Shown: positions 34,219 to 45,349 of the stretch, piece after piece
Layout: every line of letters begins with the position of its first letter
Position numbering within the stretch: the first letter of the stretch is position 1
Source: Bolinopsis microptera
Lineage: Eukaryota; Ctenophora; Tentaculata; Lobata; Bolinopsidae
DNA length: 64,000 nucleotides
Assembly: GCF_026151205.1 (NCBI RefSeq)
Contig: NC_087081.1
Coordinates: forward strand, 15,426,837-15,490,836
Reading direction: 5' to 3'
Program-made: the position numbers and the translations under genes
The notes under the pieces: model-generated
What the model saw: the letters and a program-made list of their open reading frames with translations, nothing else
Told to the model about the DNA's origin: nothing
Database searches by the model: none

Positions 34219-35473
34219 CGAATTGAACTTGATGTGTTTTTGAAAGTTTGCTAATGTATAACTGTAAACAGTGACAGAGATTGCAACGAATGTTAATGGT
34301 AAAGAAAGAATTTGATCGCGTGTAAAAGACAAGCGCGAACAGTGAAATAAATTGCGCCATGGTAACCACGGCGCCCACGTGCCGAATCGCGCGACAGTAT
34401 GATCGGTGCGCCTTGCGCTGATTCAACTATATTTACTAGTTATTTACTATACTTATAGTTGACTGGTTGACGACTTCTCATCAATCTCCCATGATCCCTT
34501 CAAAATAATACCACATATTGACATATCCCTCTTTCTTGTGGTCGTGTAATCTAAAAGAGTAAAAGATGAATTATATCTCAGGCTTTATAATAGTTGAAAT
34601 TTAGAAATGTTTAGCTACCGAGCTGGTTGCGTGATGTTGAGAAATTTGTTGATTTCCGCATTTTCAAAACGTTCTTTATTCGAAAAGGAACGCAAAGCTG
34701 TCAGTCCGACTAACATTATCAAACTGAAGAGTATTGTTCCCACAATCCGGTCTGGGGTCCGGATAACTTAAGCAGCTGTGAGCTTTAAGTGAAAGCGAGT
34801 GGCATGTAGATATTAAACTCTGCAGCTGCAGAATGGGAGGTGTCTCGCCTATTTAATGCTCAAACAACCTTTTTCCTAGTATAGTTTCCGTCACACACAG
34901 AGAACTTCCTTTAATCGGTCACGTGAGGGTCACGAGATACCGATTGAGCGCGCTTAGTGGCGGCATATTATAGCACGTGATATTTGCAAAGCCAATTACG
35001 CGCCATACAAGGCATAATAAACAGGGGGACTGTTGAGCATCTAGCACGTGATATTTGCACAGTTAATTACACGCCATATATGGGAGGAGCTAGCTCATCA
35101 GTTCATCGCTTGCAGGGTAGCTGCAGGGTAGCCGTACGTACTTATACGTACAAGTAAATGTTCCGTCGCGTAAACTATGTTGGTATATAAAACTAACTTT
35201 GGTTTAATGAAAGTGTGTGAGGACCGTGTACAGTTGGTAGTGCACTAATTTGTCGTTCAAGTGGTTAAAACGTGGGTTTGACCGAACCATCCGAAATCGT
35301 TGTTACGTTGAAAACTGTACCTCTCAGTTCGATTATCATGTTACCTAGCTAGTAACTTGATGATTGAACAGAGAGTGGAAAACCAGACGAAAGTAAAGAT
35401 GAAGTCTCCTTGTTGTTTTTATTCACGATGTCAATCTTTCGCAGCTCGGCGTGGCCCAGTGGTGAATTTCGTT

Positions 35474-35745
35474 ACTCGGCCGTGCTCAGCCAGTCATTCC
35501 GCCTAATATCTATTCATTTGATTATGAACAGAAATATAATAGCATGACGACCCTTAACGGGTGATACTCGTAAAATATCTGTTCCATATATTGGACCTTC
35601 GACGAGTCCAACTCGGCGCGCGTCCTGGTAGGTTGTAAACTTACCTGAGGACCCCAGGCTATTATGTTCATTAATTTAACATAAATGAACGAATAAAGAT
35701 TTGGCGGAATGACAGGCTGAGCGCGGCCCAGTAAGTTGTAAACCT
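35474..35745. repeat. Inverted pair of block beta flanking block alpha
   Basis: Block beta runs forward at 35474-35515 (CTCGGCCGTGCTCAGCC, AGTCATTCCGCC) and inverted at about 35690-35735 (GGCGGAATGACAGGCTGAGC). Between them, at 35557-35645, lies block alpha. The beta copies form an imperfect stem of about 45 bp. Related beta pieces occur at 15711-15752 and 16085-16140. Confidence 0.8.
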
Positions 35746-36062
35746 ACAAGAGGACCCGGCAGGTTATTGACATACGTTGCAACATGCAATGTTGCATGCC
35801 ACTTTTCGCGCGCATACGAAACATGTATCAAGCAGGTTAGCATTTCGCCGATCTTACTATACTGTATACGCCGAAATTGTGGATTGCAAAAAAAAACATT
35901 ATTTGCGCGGCCACGATTGTTGTTTAACCCTGTAGGTGCCCGTGCAGTTGACGAATATTACAAATTCAAACATTCTCTCCGAAAACTGGAGCATGTATTC
36001 CAATTATATACATATATATAATTATATATATATACCATATACGAAAATCATCGTTCGCAGCT

Positions 36063-36355
36063 CTTAAAATATTTGTTCCAAATATTATCGACCGCTCGAC
36101 GAGTCCAACTCGGCGCGCGTCTTGGTAATGGATAAGTATATAAACCTACAAAGTTGTGTGCAAAGAAAAATCCCAACATTCTCCGCTGACTATTAATAAA
36201 CTTAGGTTAGCTATCGACACTTGAATTTTGTAGGTTTATAACTTGTAGGTTTACAACCTACCAGGACGCGCGCCGAGCTATATAGTTGGACTCGTCGACG
36301 GTCTAATATTTGGAACACTTATTTTACGAGTATCAGTATCACCCGTTAATTGAAT
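36063..36355. repeat. Inverted pair of block alpha
   Basis: Alpha runs forward at 36063-36150 (AAAATATTTGTTCC ... CTCGACGAGTCCAACTCGGCGCG) and inverted at 36228-36355 (CAGGACGCGCGCCGAG ... GGACTCGTCGACGG ... TATCACCCGTTAA), making a foldback of roughly 290 bp with an ~80-bp loop. Confidence 0.85.
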
Positions 36356-37066
36356 GCCTTCCCTATTATATATACTAGCAGGAACCCGTATAACCCTAAA
36401 ATGGTGCCAAGACTTAAAAGACTAAAATAATTATTACCTATTTAATTCGCGTTTTTGACACCACTTGGGGGTCCAAATTTTGGGCTCTAAAACTCCTATT
36501 CCTTGGCAAATTTTTTATTTTTTCATGCTGATTTGAAAAGCATAAAAGCATTCGACCCAGTCAAAAAAGTCTCAGTTGTATATCTTTTACGGTTTTTGCG
36601 GAAGGTCGCGTTAAAGTTGATGCCGTGGTGTCAGTAAAATGTTAAATGGCACGGATATATACATATATATCGTCTCGCTTTATATAAGATTTACCCTACG
36701 AAATGAGTCTATAATTTCTGCCACTGGAACAATTTAAATACACACTTGATTAATATGTAATATAAATAACTGAAAATTCATGATAAAATAACATCTTTCA
36801 CCTTCAATATTGAATATGCAAAATAATAATATCGAAAACTCAAATAAAAATAAAGATCAAGAAATTGAAACGTGTAAAGAACGTAATAACATCGCAGTGA
36901 AAATTTTGTCAGACTACAGAATATTGGTACAACAACTGTCTTGCTATATAAGTGTTCACTTCCACAAGCCTCATAAATCTGACACATATTAAAAACTGCC
37001 TCCCTTGTCAGATCGATATCCTTTAATTCAACATGATCTCCAGTTTCTAACATTTTCTCAATACCT

Positions 37067-37156
37067 TCCTCGGGAGGGTTTATCCCCTCGGGAGGGTTTA
37101 TCCCCTCGGAAGGGTTTATCCCCTCGGGAAGTCGGGATGGTTTATCCCTTCCTTAG
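37067..37156 (-). repeat. 18-bp coding minisatellite (EGINPP repeat)
   Basis: About four copies of GAGGGGATAAACCCTCCC (minus strand) in the last exon of the GTF3C3 copy, encoding EGINPP repeats in the intended frame and TAA-containing sequence in the frame reached from upstream. It lies between the last TPR-like region and the conserved C-terminal segment. Confidence 0.88.
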
Positions 37157-38267
37157 CAAGACCACCTTTCTTATTAGTGGGACTGTTTTCACGGCTGATG
37201 TCATTTTCAGGAGAATTCTCATTGTTACGAGGTGTAGTCTGACCCGACTTAATATCCCTGGATTTGTCTCTGTTCCTGGCGATGATCCTGTTCATCTTGT
37301 CAATCTGTAGCTGTACTTCTTTGGGGGATGACGGTGGGGTGGCGATGACTCTTTTGTAGTAGAGTATCGCGAAGTGGAATAAGCCCAAGTGGTGGTAACA
37401 ACGACCTGGAAGCATGTTTTAAATGTTAATTAATCATCGAATCAATTCGCGTGTGTAATATAAAACGTTTACGATAATATTATGTGCATTTAGCAGGAAT
37501 TTGTTTACAAATACAATGGACGGTCTACATTTTAGGGCAGTGAGTATCTTAACTAAAATGACGTAATAAAGAAAATACCAATATTATAGTAAGTTTCCTG
37601 ACAAGGCCCCCTCAGTTGATGGTACATAAGAACACACGCAATGGCCTGCACCGCCATCTCATGACGACGTGAGACGAACTCAAGTCCCTTGCTGCACGCG
37701 TAGTGCAGGTAGAAGAGGGACAGGTGGAAGTAAACGGTGCTGTCTTTGGGTCTCTGTCCTAACATCCTGGTCAGTGATCAAGTATCAACACATTGTTAAC
37801 ATTATCATCATGTTAGCATGGTATATCATTTAAATCATAATGTATTTTCTAAAATATTATCATTGTCACTAAAATATTATGACCCTTTGGGGTTACTTTA
37901 ACATTTAATAACTTCTATCTCAAAAGTTTCAACATTAGGGGTCGTCCAACTCCATATGTTACGCAATCACTGTTGGGGAGGGGATTTCTAAAATATAAAT
38001 GCTTACGCTAGCATACGTTTAACACAATAGTTATGAGTAAAACTGAAAAATTAGCCAAAAAGTGATGACGTAATATTATGTGAACGATCCCTAATTATTA
38101 CTGTCTATAAGAACTGGTATAAAGATGATAACTTACTGCCGGAAGAATGCGATGGCTGCTTTATAGTGCCGAGAATAATAACTGTTCTGCATGTTGAGGA
38201 AGAGACCGTTGAAAGAGCCTCTGTTCTTGTGAAGCCATCTTACACCTGCAAAAATGTATTTTGGTTA

Positions 38268-38335
38268 CTAATGGTTACTACTGGTTACTACTGGTTACTA
38301 ATGGTTACTACTGGTTACTAATGGTTACTACCGGA
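38268..38335. repeat. GGTTACTA-type 10-bp repeat in an intron
   Basis: Six to seven copies of TGGTTACTAA/CTGGTTACTA in the intron next to the ninth listed exon of GTF3C3. The same word recurs in other introns of this gene at about 38795-38835, 39010-39065 and 41060-41165. Confidence 0.9.
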
Positions 38336-39810
38336 AGAGACCGTTGAAAGACCTGTGAAGCCATCTCACACTGTCCTGTGCCCTTATATATGTTATTTTA
38401 TGATTCCAATACAACCACTTTTAACCTGACTACAATATTTTACTTAAAAATTAATTATTCTTTCTGGTATAAGTTGCTATCATCACTCATTCGAGGAATA
38501 TAATATTAAATCGAATTATCACGATGTTCATTTTTTCTGAGTGAAAGTTCATTTTTGCGGTTTCTATAAATAGAAAGGTACCCAGTCGATGAAGACGGTA
38601 TTAAGGGAGTCTGTGTCGGATAGAGTAGAAAATATTCCAGATTCCGGGCGTATCTGGGTGGTTGTAAAGAAGGGCTCCGATATTTTCAGAAATGTAATCT
38701 TTCTGGTTCAGGACTCCAGCCAGGTATAAACTGAAATATTAAGTTTTATACGTGATCAGACAACCGGTTGCTTGTTCATCAAGTTAACTACTGGTAACCC
38801 AGAGTTACTACTGGTTACTGCTGGTAACTACTGGTTAAACGTCGCTTGTTTATCACTACTAATTATGATCATTCGCGTTGTCCAAGCACAAATCAAATAC
38901 TGTTTAACTATTGAAACAATCCAATGAATTTTCTCACTCACAGTAACACGAAGCCGGGTCATACCATTGCATGATACCTACAACAATTTAGTCTCTCCGA
39001 ATTTCCTCACCTGGTTACTACTAGTTACCACTGGTTACTAACAGGTTACTACTAGTAACTACAGGTTACAAACTGCCTCACCTGTGTATCTGCATATCCT
39101 TGACAGTGTGCAGTGCGTCAATGAGTCTGGAGGCGAGGGCAGCAAGACACAGGATAAACCCGTGCTGCAGCCTGTTTTCAGCCATGCAGCAAGCTAACAT
39201 GTCAACATTCCAGTCATACCACTCCTCCCTGGTTAGCATGTCCTGTAAGATGGTTACTATTGGTTATGCATAATTGGTCAGCATATCCAGTATCCACATA
39301 TTATAATGTACCAACCATACCTCCTAAAATGTCCCAAATATGACTAAAATAATAAAAGTGAAGGATCCCTCACCCGGTAAGCCTCACATTGACCAGTGTT
39401 GTGACCCAGTTTCTGCCTGGTCACGTGACACAACATGTTGAAAGCTGAGGATGACGTGTGGGAACCTCTGAGGAATTCTCCGGTCACGATCTGCTTTACG
39501 AGGGACTTGGACTTCTGCACCTCGATGGACTCGAACAGGGCGGTTTTTATGACGTTGTAACTGTGGAGAATTTCGTTGAGAATAAAGTTTTTTTGAGCAA
39601 ATAAAAATTCCATATACACTAGAAGACAAGAAACTAAAATATTAAATCAACTAGAAGATAAGACACTATACTAGAAAACAAGAGATTTGAAGATAAGGAA
39701 CTGAAAGATAAACTTACCCCTCGTCAAGGGCAGATGAGTAGTTGTTGCTCGTTATCAGCTCGTTGGATCTGTGGTAGGATAACTTCACTACATCTGGTCG
39801 TACACTCAGC

Positions 39811-40190
39811 TCCTACCGGTGTGTATACTGGTTACTACTGGTTACTACTGGCTCCTACCGGTGTGTATACTGGTTACTACTGGTTACTACTGGCTCCTAC
39901 CGGTGTGTATACTGGTTACTACTGGTTACTACTGGCTCCTACCGGTGTGTATACTGGTTACTACTGGTTACTACTGGCTCCTACCGGTGTGTATACTGGT
40001 TACTACTGGTTACTACTGGCTCCTACCGGTGTGTATACTGGTTACTACTGGTTACTACTGGCTCCTACCGGTGTGTATACTGGTTACTACTGGTTACTAC
40101 TGGCTCCTACCGGTGTGTATACTGGTTACTACTGGTTACTACTGGCTCCTACCGGTGTGTATACTGGTTACTACTGGTTACTACTGGTTA
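39811..40190. repeat. 42-bp minisatellite, nine copies
   Basis: Nine near-identical 42-bp units containing CCTACCGGTGTGTATACTGG and two GTTACTACTG words. The array starts exactly at the acceptor of the GTF3C3 exon 39812-39718; on the minus strand each unit carries ACCGGTAGGAGC, a copy of that acceptor. Long open frames on the plus strand are a by-product of the 42-bp (14-codon) period. Confidence 0.97.
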
Positions 40191-40540
40191 CTTTAACCGT
40201 AGAACGTAAATTATTGTATTGCGATTAAACTATTAAATTAGGCCTATGACAATACAGCTTTGTATCGCTCTTTACTTAGTCAAAAGGGACTTTCACTATT
40301 TCTAACGTATGTTATTTCAGGTGCTTCCACTATACAGCTTGCCTTTTTCGCACTATACTAATGCTTTTCAAACAAAGTTACAACGAATTCTTCATGTAGT
40401 GCATCCTGAGTTTGGACAGGATATGCCCGTTTAAAATAAGGGCCCTTATAACAATAAAATAATAAGCGAGTTTGATTCTCTTACGAATCACATCAAATAA
40501 ATCTAAATATAAACCAAAAATAACGATATTAGTGATCGTT

Positions 40541-40655
40541 TGTCATTATATAGTGTTGTCATTATATAGTCCGTTTTGCAGACTATATAATGACAAAGAT
40601 CAGCTGTCATTACAAAGTGCTTGTCATTATATAGTGTTGTCATTATATAGTGTGA
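40541..40655. repeat. TGTCATTATATAGT repeat with inverted copy
   Basis: Four direct copies of TGTCATTATATAGT and one inverted copy (ACTATATAATGACA) separated by CCGTTTTGCAG, in a GTF3C3 intron. It can form a small hairpin. Confidence 0.85.
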
Positions 40656-42047
40656 TTACAAATTTTGGAAGCATGTAGGGATATAAATCTGATACCAATC
40701 GTATATTCTAAAAATACTCTAGCACAATTGTAACTGCAGTTTTACAGAACTCTAAATGCTTAATGAACACTCTTGCAGGTACCACCCGTATTCACACTCA
40801 GACCTGAGTTTAGTCATTTTCCGATACGAGATTGGGGACGGGTTCTATAAACAAACAAACAAACATATAGTGTGATTACCGATAGTTTCCTTACTTTGAC
40901 AGTGTTGAAGTCAGCGTGAATGTTAACAGTAAACTCCTCTTGGTGCTCTGCCAGGTGCACTTGTTGCAGCGAGAAAAGTCTTAGTTTAGCTGTTTCGTTA
41001 GATTCGTCAAAGGAGAGAACATTCCGTAACACCTAACTGCCTCCTTCCAATCTCCCTGATAACGGTGGTTACTAATGGTTACTATTAGTGACTAATGGTT
41101 ACTATTAGTAACTAGTGGTTACTATTGGTAACTGTTGGTTACTAGACTTGGTAAAACTGGTTATTCAATATTAATGGTTACTATTGGCAACTAATGCAAT
41201 GGGTACTAATGGTAACTTATAATATGAGTAATAATTACGAATAGTAATAATTAGCAATGATTTTAAACCTGATCCTCGTAGGAGAGACCCAGCTGTACCC
41301 AAGTATGAGGGTGATCAGAGTTACACGACTTCGACAGTAGCTCGTATAGAGGGCGTGCTGGGGGTTGACATTTTAAGTTTTAAAAATTGTTGTTTTCTTT
41401 TTTCCCTTCTTTTTAGGTTTTAAGACTTGAGCAACGAAGATATATTAATGCAAGGTCTTCAAGAGATATAGATTGAGCTAACAATACAGAGTCCTTACTT
41501 CATATTATATTATATACAATAGCCGAAAAGACCCAAAGATTCGAAAAATGACTTCTTACCGGCATTGATGTTGTTGGTTTCAAAGTAAGCGTCAGCGACG
41601 AGCAAAAGCCCTTCATTGGTGTCTTCTTTCGTCAGCAGGGGACGCAACAAATCTTCTGTGTTTGCTGAGATAATTGTGCTGAGATAAAATGGCTTTTAAC
41701 AAGCTCCAAACCTCAAACCTCGGGGGAAATACTCTGGGGCAAGAGGTCGCTGGTAATAAATCCTGGGGTTTTTTTCTGATACAACTGCAGCAACCTGTTC
41801 AAAGAGAACCCAGAAAACCAGGTACACTACCACAGAAGATAAGATTTAAAAAAAAGATACGAATTTTTAAAAAGATAAGAATTTTTAAAAAGCTCACTAT
41901 GATCGTGGTCTAGGTGAATGAGAAAAGTGACAAGGACAGCACGGATAACACAGGCACATTCCTCATTAGAGATCTTGTAGTGTTTGGCATCTACAGGTAT
42001 GTTGGTAGCAGCTGTACTGTCTCCTGTTTGTAGCTTCTCTAAACGAT

Positions 42048-43610
42048 CTTAGAAAGTGGCATATTAGTAATAATTAGTAGTAATAATTAATTGATGTTAA
42101 ATTATCGCGAATTAGGGGTTTATTGTCAGTGTTTATATTTAAGTATTTATCATTATCATTGCAAAAACATGTTGAATTAACTGAAAATTAGAGCTTTTCA
42201 GCAAGACCAATGAAAATTGACTTGAATTAGAGAACCAGCAATAAAGACTCTTATAACCTTGCACCTGATCGTGGATATTATTATCAACTACAATTAAACT
42301 ATTAAAGAACCAACAATATAAAAGACTCATATTTCACCGAAGAACTATCGGAGCAGACGAGCGAGCAGACGAAACAGGTGACAGAGAAATACAAGAAGTG
42401 ATTCCGAGCGGACGTGTAAGAACTATAAAGTATAGGTAGCTCAATGTACGAGTGTACGTATTGATGTGCACGTGTGCGCGGCTCCGTTGTGGTAATAAAT
42501 AACCAGCTGATATATAATGATACCCCACCAAATATTGAAACAGCTAGTACTGTGTATTTGCTATTTATAGAAGTCTTCTAGAATGTTCGCTTGGATGTTA
42601 TGACAGCTTAAGACAGATATTTACCGATCCATGACAGTTCAAATCTTTGACGATGAAATTGTAAATGTAGGTACTAGGTATTATAACTTCAGTTGTTATG
42701 ACGTGATCTGGATCGACAAGAAACTAGCTCAGAGAGTCAGAGGGAACATTTCCCGTCTGTTAATTGGTTGATCAGTTGCAGCAAGTACAAAATGACACTC
42801 GATGATTACTACGAGAAGAATTACCTTAGGAACCACAAATTCAGTCTACCATAAATTTAGACAACATTTTGACTTACATTTTTGTAAGCCAAATTTATTG
42901 AGACTAAATGTTCCGGCGACTAATTTAAAAGCAGACCTAAATTTCAGTAGAGCATATATGACATGCTGAACTTCTTTGACTATTACACGTGTAATCCACT
43001 TCTTTTATATGCTTTCACATTCTCTTACATCCTTTTCCCATCAGGCAGTATCTGCATCTAGTTTAATAACTCATCGAAGTGAGTGAAAACGACCCCTTCT
43101 AGAATTAGCCTTTAAAACCGCTGCTATGCGCGATGGAGAAATTAAATAAATGGAATGGGCAATGGTCTCGAAAAGTAAAAAAATTTGACAAAAATTGTTG
43201 TAAACAAAAAAATCGGCAGTCAGCAGTAGCCAGTGTTAGTTTAAGTGCTTGCTTTTTACTGGACCACGTTCATGATCACGTTAATTGTTCTTGTTAGACG
43301 TTAGTATCGTGAATTTGTAACTTTTAATTATGGCTTTGCATGCACCCCTCTCACCAGCCTCTCACGACTCACCGGCCTCCTACCGTCCCCCTACGATAAG
43401 GTTATTGACAAGTTGACAGCTTCTGACAAGCAACAAGGGAATAAGGATGTGAACTAACCAGGTCTAGCTATAACTAGTTATATCAGTGTCCCTGTTCAGA
43501 ATGGTCAAGGACATGTGGCACACAAGAACCTAAGCGGGGGAGGCTTATTTGCCATGAGTTTGGCCTGATCCCAGCTTAAATTATTCAATATTTTGTTTAT
43601 TAGATACTTT
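42048..43610. other. No gene seen
   Basis: AT-rich sequence upstream of the GTF3C3 exons. I looked here on the minus strand for the N-terminal TPR exons of that gene and saw none. Three T/A-rich stretches and scattered open frames under 70 codons are not supported. Confidence 0.4.
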
Positions 43611-43847
43611 TCAAACTTTACAGAGTACAGCAATTATAACGCAATTTTTAAGGGCCCATGCTTGTGCAGGAGCTGCATTTGCACTCAATATCTGTGTTTT
43701 GGTGACCCTCAGGTCCTTTGGTTACATACATTTTGTCCGAGACAATTTCAACTTTGACAATCCATGCTTAGACGACAATATTATATTTAACTAATTCATT
43801 GTGTAAACTTGTATGTAATTGACTGATTTGAAAGATTTCAATAAAAA

Positions 43848-43995
43848 AAACGTATAAAATAAACTCGAATAAATTATTGCCCCCGTCTGTAAAATCTGAC
43901 GGGAGACCAAACACGGTATAACTGTACAGTAAAATGTGCCCGCAATTACATGGCTCCGATATGACAACAGAAATGTGAAACAAAAGTGTTTATTA
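43848..43995 (+). repeat. Direct repeat Q, copy 1
   Basis: CGTATAAAATAAACTCGAAT ... CGTCTGTAAAATCTGACGGGAG ... ATGTGCCCGCAATTACATGG ... GAAACAAAAGTGT, repeated at 44431-44565. The two copies differ by a 7-10 bp indel (ACGGTATAACTG) and a few substitutions. Confidence 0.92.
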
Positions 43996-44030
43996 AATAA
44001 ATACTTTTCAAGTATTTGAAAAATACTTTT

Positions 44031-44390
44031 CAAGTATTTGAAAAACAACATCTAGTTTTTCTTGAAAAACTAGATGTTGTTCACCGCAGACATCTTCGCA
44101 CTATTTTGAATATAAAGTACCCAGTAGTCATCTCCAACAAAAACTTGTATAAACGCTGCAATGCTGAACCATTGTCAGAAAAAGTGGCCCGTAGTCGGTG
44201 GAGAATGTTAGGACATGTTTTGCGGGGTCCTATTGACGGACCAGCGTTTTCTTCCCTCATTTTTGCCATCAATACACTGGACTTACCAGGGAGAAGAGGA
44301 AGACCCCAAAGCAATCTATTCTCGCTGATTGTGCATGATTTATGTAAAAGATATCTTTATTTGAATAATATCTTTGACCTGCATTAATAT
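44031..44390 (+). mobile_element. 3' fragment of a LINE reverse-transcriptase ORF
   Basis: An open frame encodes a peptide typical of the far C-terminus of RTE/Jockey-type LINE ORF2: LDVVHRRHLRTILNIKYPV, NLYKRCNAEPLSEKVARSRW and RMLGHVLRG, ending in a stop near 44385. It is flanked by the two copies of direct repeat Q. The 5' border is a perfect hairpin. Confidence 0.85.
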
Positions 44391-44430
44391 CTGGCTGTGG
44401 AACTGGGGTGTTACAGAGTACAGCAATTAT

Positions 44431-44565
44431 AACGTATAAAATAAACTCGAATAAATTATTGCCTCCGTCTGTAAAATCTGACGGGAGACCAAACTGTACA
44501 GTAAAATGTGCCCGCAATTACATGGCCCTGATATGACAACAAAAATGTGAAACAAAAGTGTGACA
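44431..44565 (+). repeat. Direct repeat Q, copy 2
   Basis: The second copy of the repeat at 43848-43995. It is preceded by CAGAGTACAGCAATTATAACG, a word also found at about 43619-43640. Confidence 0.92.
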
Positions 44566-44603
44566 AAATAAATCAAATTGTGTGGTGAAGAATGTGAAAC
44601 AGT

Positions 44604-44752
44604 TCAAATTTCTTCAGACGAGGCTGATACACTGTTCTCATCAGATCTGACAATTTTATTGTTCCTTATGAAATGAACTCTTTTAGACTCTGCTTTCCTC
44701 TTCTCTTTCAATTCCTCCAAGAGCTTCTTGAAAGCTCCTTTCTTCCACTGAT
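44604..44752 (-). CDS. Possible terminal exon, Lys/Glu-rich
   Basis: A short open stretch preceded by GGACAG (acceptor-like) and closed by TGA. It encodes QWKKGAFKKLLEELKEKRK, then SKRVHFIRNNK and an acidic Ser-rich end (DENSVSASSEEI). The composition is protein-like, but no upstream exon was found and the family is not recognised. Confidence 0.3.
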
Positions 44753-45221
44753 CTGTCCGGGCAAATGTGATTACTTTTATAATAGCCCTCTTTTGTGCGT
44801 ATATGTTTAGCTTTTCTCAGCTAGCTATTTTATTCTAGCTAGCTATTTATAAAATTGCATGTCAATTTCAATTCCCCCTAAGCCGTAGTACATACATATT
44901 GCATTACTTTAAAACCGACTTTACACTGAAACCGTCATAGACGCGCGCGCGCGTTTTTCGCGCGAAGAATCATTTAATCTTCGCTATGCGTGTTACGTTA
45001 AAAGAAGTAATCCTGCTATAATCTGCCATTTATGGCGCATTTGTGGTATGAGAGAGATAGATAGAGAGATATATAACATCTGATTATAGTGACAGGTACA
45101 AGATCCCAGCTGCAGATTCCCTTTGATTCTAGACCGCCATATTTCAACCTCTACCGCAAGAACTAAATCTATCGAAAGCTAAGTCAATTGGGAGGCATTC
45201 TTTCCGCGCCAGCTCAACTGG

Positions 45222-45349
45222 TATAAATACCCTAGAACAGTCTGCTGTCCACTTAGAATTCAGTTTGGATTCTGCAGTTGGAGTAAATAATGTCAGAAAT
45301 CTCTGGCAAATGTGAAGTTCGAATTCAGAGTAATTTTGACGATTTTTAA
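45222..45349 (+). promoter_or_regulatory. Possible TATA-type core promoter with a 19-residue ORF
   Basis: TATAAATA at 45222-45229 sits in a GC-richer patch, followed 30-40 bp later by TTCAGTTT (initiator-like). An ATG at 45290 opens MSEISGKCEVRIQSNFDDF and a stop at 45347-45349. AGTAAT inside it could be a donor. This is the clearest TATA box that I saw in the window, but no downstream gene was recognised. Confidence 0.3.

Larger units (their letters stand above)
34219..36909. other. Intergenic region with dispersed inverted repeats
   Basis: No supported gene. Two imperfect copies of a ~70-bp segment (TAGCACGTGATATTTGCA ... AATTACGCGCCATA) lie at about 34971-35010 and 35040-35082. CACGTGA motifs are frequent. 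From 35474 to 36355 the sequence is dominated by the alpha/beta repeat family described separately. 36360-36777 is AT-rich and not recognised. Confidence 0.5.
36910..42047 (-). pseudogene. GTF3C3: TFIIIC subunit 3 (TPR), C-terminal half, multiple lesions
   Basis: Eleven exons join with matching phases: 42047-41898, 41664-41560, 41357-41269, 41055-40895, 39812-39718, 39560-39374, 39242-39082, 38730-38582, 38245-38137, 37766-37579, 37405-36910. The deduced product follows the second half of TFIIIC102, the TPR subunit of the RNA polymerase III factor: ARPLYELLSKSCNSDHPHTW, PDTPGIWNIF, AIACVLMYHQLRGPCQETYY, YHHLGLFHFAILYYKRVI and a C-terminus ending LLYQYSVV. There are four lesions: a one-base deletion near 41023 (the exon is 161 instead of a phase-preserving 162 bases), an in-frame TAA at 38601-38603, a frameshift near 37127 at the edge of a coding repeat, and a frameshift near 36950. 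No N-terminal TPR exons were found in the 22 kb upstream. All splice sites look sound. It is either a decaying 5'-truncated copy or a real gene hurt by assembly errors. Confidence 0.85.

Noticed and set aside
39734-40228. Plus-strand frame with nine 14-residue repeats (TGVYTGYYWLLLAP)
   Set aside because: It is the 42-bp minisatellite read through; it lies antisense in an intron of GTF3C3 and opens in more than one frame.
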